From: an uncultured Clostridia bacterium
GTDB taxonomy: Bacteria; Bacillota; Clostridia; UBA1381
NCBI GenBank assembly: GCA_934487205.1
Contig: CAKSRS010000006.1
Location: 1 to 56,535, forward strand
DNA length: 56,535 nucleotides
Direction of reading: 5' to 3'
The stretch's first letter is position 1. Each line of letters opens with the position of its first letter. A program made the translations under genes and the position numbers. Of this stretch, positions 34,921 to 42,437 are shown in pieces. A model generated the notes under the pieces. It saw only the letters and a program-made list of their open reading frames with translations, did no database searches and had not been told where the DNA came from.

Positions 34921-34949
34921 ATTTTATCATATTTTATGCAAAAGGTCAA
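34921..34949 (-). promoter_or_regulatory. Sigma-A promoter for ECF-truA-rho-galT operon
   Basis: Minus-strand TTGACC (34949-34944), 17-bp spacer, TAAAAT (34926-34921), 38 bp upstream of the first ATG. No other good promoter is evident before galT, though internal promoters cannot be excluded. Confidence 0.72.
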
Positions 34950-34967
34950 TGCTTTTACGCGATTTTA

Positions 34968-36086
34968 TCACTGATAACAGCCAAAAAACCGAAATTCTTC
35001 CGCCGCATTTTCAATTTCCGTCAAAACGGCGTACAGTTCCTCGGAATAGCTTGACGCCTCAATCTCGAAATAGAACTTAAACTCAAAATCCTTCCCGGCA
35101 ATCGGGCGCGATTCAATTTTCGTCATATTCATGCCCGACGCGGCAAATTTAGATATTACCGAATAGAGTGAACCGGAAACATGTGGCAATGTCAGCATAA
35201 AACTTACTCTGTCCGCACCCGGATATATCTCAAATTTTTTCGAAATGCAGATAAATCTTGTATAGTTGTTGTCGCTGTCGGAAATATTTTCGTCAATTAT
35301 CTTCAATCCGTACACTTCGGCGCACTCTTTTGAGCAAATCGCAGCAGTACCCGACTTTTTGGCTGCATTCTCAGCCGCAATAGCGGTATTGTCGCACGCA
35401 GTAATCTTCGCCTTGCAGTTTTTCAAATATTCCGAACATTGACCCAGAGCTTGCTCATGCGACAAAATCTCCGCCACTTCCTTCGTTTCCGGATTTGCCG
35501 CCAGCACGTGGTTTACTTGCATTTTTATCGATTTTACTATATAAAACTCATAGTCTTCCATCAAATCGTAAACTTCGTTCACGCTGCCGTGAATACTGTT
35601 TTCTATCGGCAGAACGCCATAACGGCACATTCCGCTTTTGACTGCATCAAAAACTCCGCGGAAACTGTTGAAATACATTATCGAGGGACTGTAAATCATT
35701 TTTTCCGCAGCCTTGCCCGAGTACGCGCCCTCCTTGCCCTGGCACGCTATTACCGCTGACATCGGCATTTCTTTTTCGCCGTTTTCCAGCGCATTTTTTA
35801 TTTTATCGGCAATTTCGGAATTATTGCCTATTCTGCGTGCCTGATACGCACGGCTCACATCGAAAAGCGTGTTATACAGCACCTTGACATAAAGCGCCAG
35901 TTCCGAAGGCGCCGCCTCTGTCAGACGGTTTATGATGTCACGCTCGCGGTCGCCGTTATAAATCGGCATATTGTTTTCTTTTTTATACTCCGCAACCTCC
36001 GATACGGTCTGCATGCGTTTTTCAAACAGCTTTGCAATCTCGTTATCCGTTGAATCAATTATCTCTCTTGCTTTTTTTAAATCCAT
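34968..36086 (-). CDS. pheA: Bifunctional chorismate mutase / prephenate dehydratase
   Basis: 372 residues. An N-terminal AroQ-type chorismate mutase helix bundle (about 1-90: MDLKKAREIIDSTDNEIAKLFEKRM...) is fused to prephenate dehydratase (QGKEGAYSGKAA, GVLPIENSIHGSVNEVYDL, HEQALGQC, NNYTRFICIS) and a C-terminal ACT domain (GSLYSVISKFAASGMNMTKIESRP), the last being the phenylalanine feedback site. ATG at 36086 with GGGAGAG is chosen, just after the aroC stop; the frame extends upstream into aroC. It is last in the aro operon, committing prephenate to phenylalanine while TyrA takes it to tyrosine. Confidence 0.95.
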   Translation of the reverse strand: MDLKKAREIIDSTDNEIAKLFEKRMQTVSEVAEYKKENNMPIYNGDRERDIINRLTEAAPSELALYVKVLYNTLFDVSRAYQARRIGNNSEIADKIKNALENGEKEMPMSAVIACQGKEGAYSGKAAEKMIYSPSIMYFNSFRGVFDAVKSGMCRYGVLPIENSIHGSVNEVYDLMEDYEFYIVKSIKMQVNHVLAANPETKEVAEILSHEQALGQCSEYLKNCKAKITACDNTAIAAENAAKKSGTAAICSKECAEVYGLKIIDENISDSDNNYTRFICISKKFEIYPGADRVSFMLTLPHVSGSLYSVISKFAASGMNMTKIESRPIAGKDFEFKFYFEIEASSYSEELYAVLTEIENAAEEFRFFGCYQ

Positions 36087-36091
36087 TTTAT

Positions 36092-37165
36092 TCACTCTCC
36101 CAATAAATTCAAAACCGTAATTGCCGCCGCCGATTCGACGCATGGCACCGCTCTTTGCACAACGCACGGGTCATGCCTTCCTTTTATAATAAGTTCTTCA
36201 TTTTCTCCCGTCATCAGGTTTACCGATTGCTGCTTTTTCGCAATCGACGGCGTCGGCTTGAATGCCGCGCGGAAAATTATCGGCATGCCGCTTGAAATTC
36301 CGCCCAAAATTCCGCCGTGATTGTTCGTCTTAGTACGCACGGTTCCTTTACCGGCGAAAAATTCGTCATTATTTTCCGAGCCGAACATTTCCGCAACCGA
36401 AAATCCTGCACCGAACTCTATTCCCTTGACGGCGGGTATGGCAAATACTGCTTTTGAAATTTCGCCCTCAAGCCCCTCAAACAGTGCGCCGCCGACGCCC
36501 GGTTTCATGCCGATAACGGCACATTCGACAATGCCGCCGACGGAGTCGCCTGCCGCTTTCGCCCGCTCGATTTCCGCTTTCATCTCTGCTCCCGCGGCGT
36601 CCGATACGGTCGGAAATTCCTTGCGCGCAATTTCGTCAAGCTGTTTTGCCGAAATATTCACAGCATCAAATTTTTCGTCCCGTATGCCGTGAATTTCCGC
36701 AATATGTGCTCCGATTGTTATTCCGCGGTCTTCCAGAATCTGCATGCATACCGCCCCGGCAAAGCACATCGGTGCCGTCATTCTTCCCGAAAATTGTCCG
36801 CCGCCGCGGATATCGTTATTCCCACCGTACTTCATATATGCGGCAAAATCCGCATGACCCGGACGCGGTACAAGTTTCAGGTTATCATAATCGCCGCTTT
36901 TTGTATCACTGTTCTTAATAATGGCACATATCGGCGCACCGCATGTTTTTCCGCCATATAATCCGGATACTATTTCCGGAATATCCGTCTCATTACGCGC
37001 CGTTGTCAGCTTGCTCTGCCCCGGTCTGCGCCGCCGCATAAACGCCGCGATTTTTTTGGTGTCGAGCGTCACCCCCGGCGGAAATCCGTCTATAATTGCA
37101 CCGATTGCCCCGGAATGCGACTGCCCGAATATCGTTACGCGCACCTTGTCACCTATACTGTACAT
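36092..37165 (-). CDS. aroC: Chorismate synthase
   Basis: FMN-dependent last step to chorismate. 357 residues with the family signatures FGQSHSGAIGAIIDGFPPG, RRRPGQSKLTTARNETD, the GHADFAAYMKYGGNNDIRGGGQFSGRMTA flavin/substrate region and NNHGGILGGISSGMPI. ATG at 37165 with GGGAGGTG; a GTG three codons upstream is possible. Its start lies inside the last codons of aroA (17-bp overlap), so translation is coupled. Confidence 0.97.
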   Translation of the reverse strand: MYSIGDKVRVTIFGQSHSGAIGAIIDGFPPGVTLDTKKIAAFMRRRRPGQSKLTTARNETDIPEIVSGLYGGKTCGAPICAIIKNSDTKSGDYDNLKLVPRPGHADFAAYMKYGGNNDIRGGGQFSGRMTAPMCFAGAVCMQILEDRGITIGAHIAEIHGIRDEKFDAVNISAKQLDEIARKEFPTVSDAAGAEMKAEIERAKAAGDSVGGIVECAVIGMKPGVGGALFEGLEGEISKAVFAIPAVKGIEFGAGFSVAEMFGSENNDEFFAGKGTVRTKTNNHGGILGGISSGMPIIFRAAFKPTPSIAKKQQSVNLMTGENEELIIKGRHDPCVVQRAVPCVESAAAITVLNLLGE

Positions 37166-38345
37166 CTGCTGCACCTCCCAATGATTTGAAATCTTCGAAA
37201 AATGTCGGATATGACTTGTTCACCGCCTCCGCACCGTGTATTATCACGGGTTCGGCACATATGCATGACGCAATCGCCGCCGCCATCACGATGCGATGGT
37301 CGGCAAAGCTGTCAACCGCACCGCCGCGCAGACTCCCTGTTCCGTTAATGACCAATCCGTCCGCCTTCTCCTCCGCATTTCCGCCGAGGGAATTTATAAG
37401 AGCGGTTACCGATTTTATTCTGTCGCTTTCTTTAAGCCGCAGCCGCGCCGCATTTTTAAATACGGTTCTGCCGTTTCCCGCCGCTGCCGCAACCGCCAGT
37501 ATCGGCGCCAAATCCGGAATTTGCGAGCAATCAATTTCCGTTTTTCCGCAAATTTCCGTAATCGCTTTATCGCCCTGCCGTGAATTATCACTAAGTCCCG
37601 TCACCTGTACACCGCCGCAGATTTTATCGGCGGCAATCCAAAATGCCGCGTTTGACCAATCGCCGTCCGTACAAAGCTTTCCGGGGCTTATGTATTGCTG
37701 TTTTTCGACAGTGAACCCGTGTTCATCTTGTGCCGCCGTTATCCCAAAATCTGATAAAGTATCAAGCGTCATATCAACGTACGCCGCCGATTGCAGAGGC
37801 GACGTAAGCGCTATTCTTCCGCCGTTTTCCAAGAGCGGCAGCGCAAACAGCAATCCCGTTGTGTACTGTGAGCTGACATCTCCCGACAGTCTGAATTCAC
37901 CGTTTTTTAAGCGTCCCGCACTGCGCATCGGCAATGTGTCGCTGTCTATATTAACGCCGTTTTTTCTCATCTCACGCGTTATTTCCGCAAAGGGGCGCAC
38001 ATTGAGTCTTCCCCTGCCGCAAAACTTTGCGCTTTCATAAACAGCCGCCGTGACGGGCAGCAAAAACCGTGCCGTTGAACCGCTTTCGCCAAAATCAAGG
38101 CAAACATTGTCCGACGTTTTTTTTATCGGTGTGATTTTTACGCCCTTTTCCGTTCTGCACCACGCGCCCCCGAGAGACGTTATACAGCGCAGCGTCGAAT
38201 TTATGTCATCGGAAAAAGTATTGAGTTCGATTTCTGTCTCCCTGTCCGCAAGCGCGGCGGCAATAAGTTTGCGGTGTGCGTCCGATTTTGAAGATATCGC
38301 GGCAACAGTTCCGTGCAGCCGTCCGGGCAAAATTCTAACGTCCAT
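37149..38345 (-). CDS. aroA: 3-phosphoshikimate 1-carboxyvinyltransferase (EPSP synthase)
   Basis: Transfers the enolpyruvyl group of PEP to shikimate-3-phosphate. 398 residues, somewhat shorter than the usual 420-450. Visible motifs: SSKSDAHRKLIAAALA (SKS shikimate site), GESGSTARFLLPV, SSQYTTGLLFALP, and RLRESDR-equivalent ARLRLKESDRIKSV near the C-terminus with DHRIVMAAAIAS. ATG at 38345 lies one base after the aroB stop; AAGGG lies upstream. The altered G/S in GESGST versus the class I GNAGT suggests a class II-like enzyme. Confidence 0.95.
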   Translation of the reverse strand: MDVRILPGRLHGTVAAISSKSDAHRKLIAAALADRETEIELNTFSDDINSTLRCITSLGGAWCRTEKGVKITPIKKTSDNVCLDFGESGSTARFLLPVTAAVYESAKFCGRGRLNVRPFAEITREMRKNGVNIDSDTLPMRSAGRLKNGEFRLSGDVSSQYTTGLLFALPLLENGGRIALTSPLQSAAYVDMTLDTLSDFGITAAQDEHGFTVEKQQYISPGKLCTDGDWSNAAFWIAADKICGGVQVTGLSDNSRQGDKAITEICGKTEIDCSQIPDLAPILAVAAAAGNGRTVFKNAARLRLKESDRIKSVTALINSLGGNAEEKADGLVINGTGSLRGGAVDSFADHRIVMAAAIASCICAEPVIIHGAEAVNKSYPTFFEDFKSLGGAADVQYR

Positions 38346-38346
38346 A

Positions 38347-39396
38347 TCATAACCCTTTCTTTATAAATTCGGGCAATTCCGAAACAGGCATTTTATATAA
38401 ATCGCACCAACCGATTTTTTTCGGCAAAACAAGCGTAATCGTATAGCCGCTGCGCTTTTTATCCGACAAAATCACGTCGTACAGCTCCGCTGCGCCGTAT
38501 TCGCACACCGTCGGGAGTCCGTTGGCGCGCAGATTTTCGCAAAGAGTATCATATGTGCCTTTTTCGCAAATACCGTCCGCCTCCGCCGCTTTTGTAATAA
38601 CAGCCATTCCGATTGCAACCGCGTGTCCGTGCGTAATACTGAATCCGCTGCACTTTTCAATCGCATGCCCTACGGTATGACCGTAGTTTAAAAGCTGGCG
38701 CGCACCGGTGTCAAATTCATCTTCCGCCACCAAATCACGTTTTATCGTAACGGCACGGCTCACGATTTCCGCCGCGTCCGAGCGCGGATTGCCCTTCATC
38801 AGACTGAAAAGATGCGCATCGCGCAAAGCGCCGCATTTTATTGCCTCGGAAATACCGTCGGCAAAGGTTTTATCGTCAAGCGTATCAAATGTTTTCGTAT
38901 CGCATATGACCAACGACGGCTGATGGAACGCTCCCGCAAGATTTTTCCCGCTTTTTAAATCCACCGCGGTTTTCCCGCCGACCGACGCGTCTACTGCCGA
39001 CAAAAACGTCGTCGGCACTTGCACAAACCGTATTCCGCGCAGGTAAACCGCCGCCGCAAAGCCTGCCATATCCCCCGTAACTCCGCCGCCGAGCGCAATC
39101 ACTATATCGCTGCGCGTCAGCTGATTTTCCGCCAGAAAATCGAGAATATTTTCAAGCTCCGTCATATTTTTCGATGTTTCGCCGTTTTTGAATGTGTGCG
39201 CGCACACATCAAATCCGCCCGCTTTCAGAGATTTTATTACGGTGTTTCCGTAAATTTCAAAAACTCTGTCGTCCGCAACAACCGCGGCTTTGCACGGCGC
39301 AGTTATTCCGCTTATGTATTCCCCGATTTCGGGAAGAATATTTTCCGCAATCAAAACGTCATATTCCTTTGATGCATTAACATGAATTTTCTCCAT
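38347..39396 (-). CDS. aroB: 3-dehydroquinate synthase
   Basis: NAD- and metal-dependent cyclisation of DAHP. 349 residues. Motifs: FKNGETSKNM, ALGGGVTGDMAGFAAAVYLRGIRFVQVPTTFLSAVDASVGGKTAVD, the zinc ligand region SEAIKCGAL, and NYGHTVGHAIE with GHAVAIGM. ATG at 39396 preceded by AAAGGA; the frame opens seven codons further to a TTG within the tyrA end. It follows tyrA. Confidence 0.96.
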   Translation of the reverse strand: MEKIHVNASKEYDVLIAENILPEIGEYISGITAPCKAAVVADDRVFEIYGNTVIKSLKAGGFDVCAHTFKNGETSKNMTELENILDFLAENQLTRSDIVIALGGGVTGDMAGFAAAVYLRGIRFVQVPTTFLSAVDASVGGKTAVDLKSGKNLAGAFHQPSLVICDTKTFDTLDDKTFADGISEAIKCGALRDAHLFSLMKGNPRSDAAEIVSRAVTIKRDLVAEDEFDTGARQLLNYGHTVGHAIEKCSGFSITHGHAVAIGMAVITKAAEADGICEKGTYDTLCENLRANGLPTVCEYGAAELYDVILSDKKRSGYTITLVLPKKIGWCDLYKMPVSELPEFIKKGL

Positions 39397-39413
39397 AATC
39401 CGCAGTCCTTTCA

Positions 39414-40250
39414 TCAATTAAGCATGTCTGCTTTATCCTTTTTTTCGCGTCCGTCGCGCAAAAGCTCGCACAGTACGGTTTTGTCGCCCGATTTTATCGC
39501 CGCGGAAAACTCCGCAAGATGCGCAATAACCATATCAATTTCCCGCGATAAATTTTCGGCATTTTCCAAAAACAGCTCCGTCCACATAACCTCGTTAAGG
39601 TGTGCAACACGCGTCATATCCTTAAAGCTGCCCGCCGAAAACCCGCCGTGCAGCATAGCTGTCGGACTTTTTATATAACTGCTCGACACAACGTGTGCAA
39701 GCTGCGATGTGTACGCTATTATCTTATCATGCTCGCCCGGCGTCGACATTTGCACCTTCGCAAATCCAAGGGGCATCATCGTCTCTTTTAAAATTTCAAT
39801 TTTTTTCTCCGATGTTCCCGGATACGGTGTCATAACAAGCGACGCACCTAAAAACATATCCGCTTTCGAATTATCGTATCCGAATTTTTCAATCCCCGCC
39901 ATGGGGTGCATGCCTATAAACGTGAAACCGTACTTTTCGGCAACAGGACGAATACCGCCGCATACGCGTTCTTTCACGCCGCCGACATCGGCAACAATCG
40001 TTTCCGGCGAAATAAATTTCCCGCTTTCCGACATATATTGAATTGCCGCGTCCGGGTAAAGCCCCAATATCACAATATCACATTCCGGCAATCTGTCTGC
40101 AAGCGCGCCGTCAATTGTTTTATCGGCAAGCGCCTTTTCCATGACATGCTCATCGCGGTCACAGCCCAGTATTTCAAAATCTGTAAACCGCTTGAATCCC
40201 TTTGCGACCGACGCGCCGATTAAGCCTAATCCTACTATTGCTATTCTCAT
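39414..40250 (-). CDS. tyrA: Prephenate dehydrogenase
   Basis: NAD(P)-dependent oxidative decarboxylation of prephenate to 4-hydroxyphenylpyruvate. 278 residues with the Rossmann start IAIVGLGLIGASVAKG, GVKERVCGGI, IGMHPMAGIEKFGYDNS (catalytic His region) and SQLAHVVSS. No ACT domain is present, so it may lack tyrosine feedback through that domain. The ATG at 40250 overlaps the aroF stop (ATGA); another ATG two codons upstream is equally in frame. Both rely on coupling, as no strong Shine-Dalgarno is visible. Confidence 0.94.
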   Translation of the reverse strand: MRIAIVGLGLIGASVAKGFKRFTDFEILGCDRDEHVMEKALADKTIDGALADRLPECDIVILGLYPDAAIQYMSESGKFISPETIVADVGGVKERVCGGIRPVAEKYGFTFIGMHPMAGIEKFGYDNSKADMFLGASLVMTPYPGTSEKKIEILKETMMPLGFAKVQMSTPGEHDKIIAYTSQLAHVVSSSYIKSPTAMLHGGFSAGSFKDMTRVAHLNEVMWTELFLENAENLSREIDMVIAHLAEFSAAIKSGDKTVLCELLRDGREKKDKADMLN

Positions 40251-41251
40251 CTGCATGCGTACGGCAGAACGTTATCTACCGCCTTTTTCACATCGTCAAA
40301 CTGCTCACACGTGAGGGACTGGGCTCCGTCACACAGCGCCTTTTTGGGATTGTTATGCACTTCGATTATAAGTCCGTCCGCACCGGCAGCAGCCGCCGCA
40401 ACAGACATAGGCTTAACAAGCTTTGAAATTCCCGTTGCATGGCTCGGGTCAACAATAATCGGAAGATGCGTCATTTGGCGCAGCATCGGTATCGCCGATA
40501 AATCAAGCGTGTTTCTCGTCGCTGTTTCGAACGTTCTTATTCCGCGTTCGCAAAGAATTACGTTCTCGTTTCCGCCCGCCATTATGTATTCGGCGCTCAT
40601 TAAAAGTTCCGACAAAGTCGCCGAAAGTCCGCGCTTTAACAAAATCGGCTTATTGAGATGTCCGAGTTCCTTTAAAAGTTCGAAATTCTGCATATTTCTT
40701 GCGCCGACCTGGATTACGTCCACATCCTCGAAAAGCGGAATATGCGAAATATCCATGATTTCGGTAACTATCGGCAAACCCGTTTTTTTCTTTGCGGCGA
40801 GCAAAAGTTCTATACCCTTACTGCGCAGTCCCTGGAAAGCATACGGCGATGTTCTCGGTTTGAATGCGCCGCCGCGCAGCATTTGCGCACCGGATTTTTT
40901 AACACTTTCGGCAATGCCGCACAGCTGCTCTTCCGATTCCACCGAACACGGACCCGCAATAATCGCAAAATTTCCGCCGCCAACCTTTACATCACCGACC
41001 GATACAACCGTGTCATCGGGGTGAAATTTTCTGTTAGCGTTCTTATAAGGTTCCTGAATACGCTGTGCACGCTCTACTATATCGAGTGCAGAGAGCATAT
41101 CAATATCAAGCGCCGACGTATCACCGACAAGACCCATAATGGTTGTATGCGAACCCTCGCTCATGTGAATTTCGATGTTTTGTCCGTGCAGCCAATCTGT
41201 GAGATTGTCAAGCTGTCCTTTGTCATAGTTTTGCTTCAGTATTAAAATCAT
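40247..41251 (-). CDS. aroF: 3-deoxy-7-phosphoheptulonate synthase (type I-beta, AroF-like)
   Basis: First enzyme of the aromatic pathway, condensing PEP and erythrose-4-phosphate. 334 residues: an N-terminal ferredoxin-like regulatory domain (about 1-70, MILILKQNYDKGQLDNL...) and a TIM barrel with AIIAGPCSVESEEQ, RGGAFKPRTSPYAFQGL, QVGARNMQNFELLKELG, LLKRGLSATLSELLMSAEYI and IVDPSHATG metal-site motifs. The N-terminal domain in this class binds Tyr/Phe for feedback. ATG at 41251 with AAGGAAG. It is the first structural gene of the operon and lies directly downstream of a terminator within a Phe/Tyr-coding leader. Confidence 0.96.
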   Translation of the reverse strand: MILILKQNYDKGQLDNLTDWLHGQNIEIHMSEGSHTTIMGLVGDTSALDIDMLSALDIVERAQRIQEPYKNANRKFHPDDTVVSVGDVKVGGGNFAIIAGPCSVESEEQLCGIAESVKKSGAQMLRGGAFKPRTSPYAFQGLRSKGIELLLAAKKKTGLPIVTEIMDISHIPLFEDVDVIQVGARNMQNFELLKELGHLNKPILLKRGLSATLSELLMSAEYIMAGGNENVILCERGIRTFETATRNTLDLSAIPMLRQMTHLPIIVDPSHATGISKLVKPMSVAAAAAGADGLIIEVHNNPKKALCDGAQSLTCEQFDDVKKAVDNVLPYACR

Positions 41252-41278
41252 GCCTATTACTTCCTTTCTTTTTTAAAC

Positions 41279-41315
41279 AAAAAACGGAGCTTGCAGTGTT
41301 GCCTGCAGGCTCCGT
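41279..41315 (-). terminator. Attenuator terminator of the aro operon
   Basis: Arms ACGGAGCCTGCAG (41315-41303) and CTGCAAGCTCCGT (41296-41284) pair at 12 of 13 positions around the loop GCAACA, followed by six T residues (41284-41279), 28 bases before the aroF ATG. It lies between the operon promoter and its first gene, so it can only act as a conditional terminator. Confidence 0.9.
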
Positions 41316-41364
41316 CAAAATACATAAAAATGAACTCTAACTTTCACACACGCAACACAACAAG
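41290..41364 (-). promoter_or_regulatory. Predicted antiterminator pairing in the aro leader
   Basis: Segment CTTGTTGTGTTG (41364-41353, within the last codons of the leader ORF) can pair with CAACACTGCAAG (41301-41290, terminator loop plus 3' arm): 11 of 12 positions, including one G-U. This pairing excludes the terminator. A separate perfect 8-bp hairpin GGCTTTAC/GTAAAGCC (41387-41380 and 41371-41364) overlies the Phe/Tyr codons and could serve as the pause hairpin. Confidence 0.75.
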
Positions 41365-41423
41365 GCTTTACAATAATAAGTAAAGCCATAAAAGTATGTA
41401 AACAATGTGCTGATTCTGCTCAT
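41337..41423 (-). CDS. Phe/Tyr-rich leader peptide of the aro operon
   Basis: A 28-codon ORF between the promoter and the terminator. ATG 41423-41421 has AAAGGA eight bases upstream; the stop is TAG at 41339-41337. Residues 7-17 read LFTYFYGFTYY, giving three Phe and four Tyr in eleven codons; there is no Trp. The C-terminal part (residues 19-28) is dictated by the GU-rich pairing segment and contains several Cys codons. The layout equals that of enterobacterial leader peptides such as PheL. When Phe/Tyr-tRNA is scarce the ribosome should stall early, leaving 41364-41353 free to form the antiterminator. When both are plentiful it reaches the stop and masks that segment. The function is inferred; the sequence elements are directly visible. 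Confidence 0.8.
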   Translation of the reverse strand: MSRISTLFTYFYGFTYYCKALLCCVCES

Positions 41424-41453
41424 CTTCGTATTCCTTTCATTTCGTTTTTTTTC

Positions 41454-41482
41454 ATTATATCTCCGCAAATCGGACTTGTCAA
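41454..41482 (-). promoter_or_regulatory. Sigma-A promoter for the aro operon
   Basis: Perfect TTGACA (41482-41477), 17-bp spacer, perfect TATAAT (41459-41454) on the minus strand. It gives a leader of about 200 nt before aroF. Confidence 0.9.
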
Positions 41483-41501
41483 TATTTTTGCAAAAAAAAT
41501 A

Positions 41502-41530
41502 TTGATATTTGTCTCATTTTGGCGTATAAT
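41502..41530 (+). promoter_or_regulatory. Sigma-A promoter for the RluA gene
   Basis: TTGATA (41502-41507), 17-bp spacer, TATAAT (41525-41530), divergent from the aro promoter with only 19 bp between the -35 boxes. Confidence 0.75.
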
Positions 41531-41549
41531 TTGAAATTGAGGTGAATTT

Positions 41550-42437
41550 ATGCGTCAATTTCAGTTCAAAATAACCAAAGATTACGATGGTTTTGATATA
41601 AAAAGAGTTCTTAAAGATTATTTCGGCATGTCCGAACGTCTGATTATTAATCTGAAAAAATCAAACGGAATACAGCTCAACGGTGTTTGTGAATTTGTCA
41701 TTAAAACGGTACGCGAAGGCGATCTTCTCGAAATATCGCTCCCGGACGCGCCGTCCGAAAATATCATACCGAACGATATTCCGCTTGATATTTTGTATGA
41801 GGACGAGGATATTCTCGCCGTAAACAAACCCGCCGGCATGCCCACGCACCCTTCAATACGCCATTTTGAGGGCACTCTTGCAAACGCTGTCTGTTTTTAT
41901 TTCCGTAATACTCCGTTTACTTTCCGGGCCATAACCCGGCTTGACCGATACACATCGGGCGTGGTTTTGATTGCAAAAAACGCCCTGTCGGCGCACTTGC
42001 TCTCGCAATCCATGCGCCGCGGCGAAATCCATAAAAAATACGCCGCTGTATGCGTCGGCACGCCATGTCCGCCCTGCGGTACGATTTCCGCGCCGATAAA
42101 GCGTGAAACGGACGGAATAATAAAGCGCTGTATCGCCCCCGACGGTAAACCGGCAATCTCCGATTACGAAACGGTCGAAACATACGGCAATCTGTCGCTT
42201 GTGCGACTTTTCCCGCGTACAGGCCGTACACATCAGCTGCGGCTGCACCTTGCACATATCGGCACACCGATATACGGTGATTTTCTGTACGGACATGAAA
42301 TCCCACGCGAACGCACGCGGCTCCACTGCCTGAGCGTTACTCTGCCGCACCCGTTTTCCCGCAAACCCGTAACAATATCCGCGCCGCTCCCCGACGATAT
42401 GGCGCTTACTTCAATTCGGCAAGATATTTCTTTATAG
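41550..42437 (+). CDS. RluA family pseudouridine synthase
   Basis: 295 residues. An N-terminal S4-like RNA-binding segment (about 10-65, LKDYFGMSERLIINLKKSNGIQLNG) is followed by the RluA catalytic domain: AVNKPAGMPTHPS, the catalytic Asp in ITRLDRYTSGVVLIAKN, YAAVCVG, and RTGRTHQLRLHLAHIGTPIYGD. It probably modifies 23S rRNA or tRNA uridines; the exact position cannot be told from sequence. ATG at 41550 has GAGGTG. The 3' end overlaps the convergent AlaX-like gene by 32 bp. Confidence 0.9.
   Translation: MRQFQFKITKDYDGFDIKRVLKDYFGMSERLIINLKKSNGIQLNGVCEFVIKTVREGDLLEISLPDAPSENIIPNDIPLDILYEDEDILAVNKPAGMPTHPSIRHFEGTLANAVCFYFRNTPFTFRAITRLDRYTSGVVLIAKNALSAHLLSQSMRRGEIHKKYAAVCVGTPCPPCGTISAPIKRETDGIIKRCIAPDGKPAISDYETVETYGNLSLVRLFPRTGRTHQLRLHLAHIGTPIYGDFLYGHEIPRERTRLHCLSVTLPHPFSRKPVTISAPLPDDMALTSIRQDISL

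Noticed and set aside
34884..34967. Vitamin riboswitch for the ECF S component
   Set aside because: The promoter lies only about 40 bp from the start codon, too short for a known vitamin riboswitch.
34964..34977. TTATCA/TGATAA dyad as a pheA terminator
   Set aside because: The stem is short, A/T-rich, overlaps the pheA stop and has no T tail; I cannot support it as a terminator.
40311..41024. Plus-strand reading frame of 237 codons opposite aroF
   Set aside because: Antisense to the conserved DAHP synthase barrel, with composition expected from complementing it.
41252..41453. T-box riboswitch in the aroF leader
   Set aside because: No T-box core (AGGGTGGNACCGCG-like) or specifier-loop arrangement is visible; the terminator and leader ORF explain the region better.
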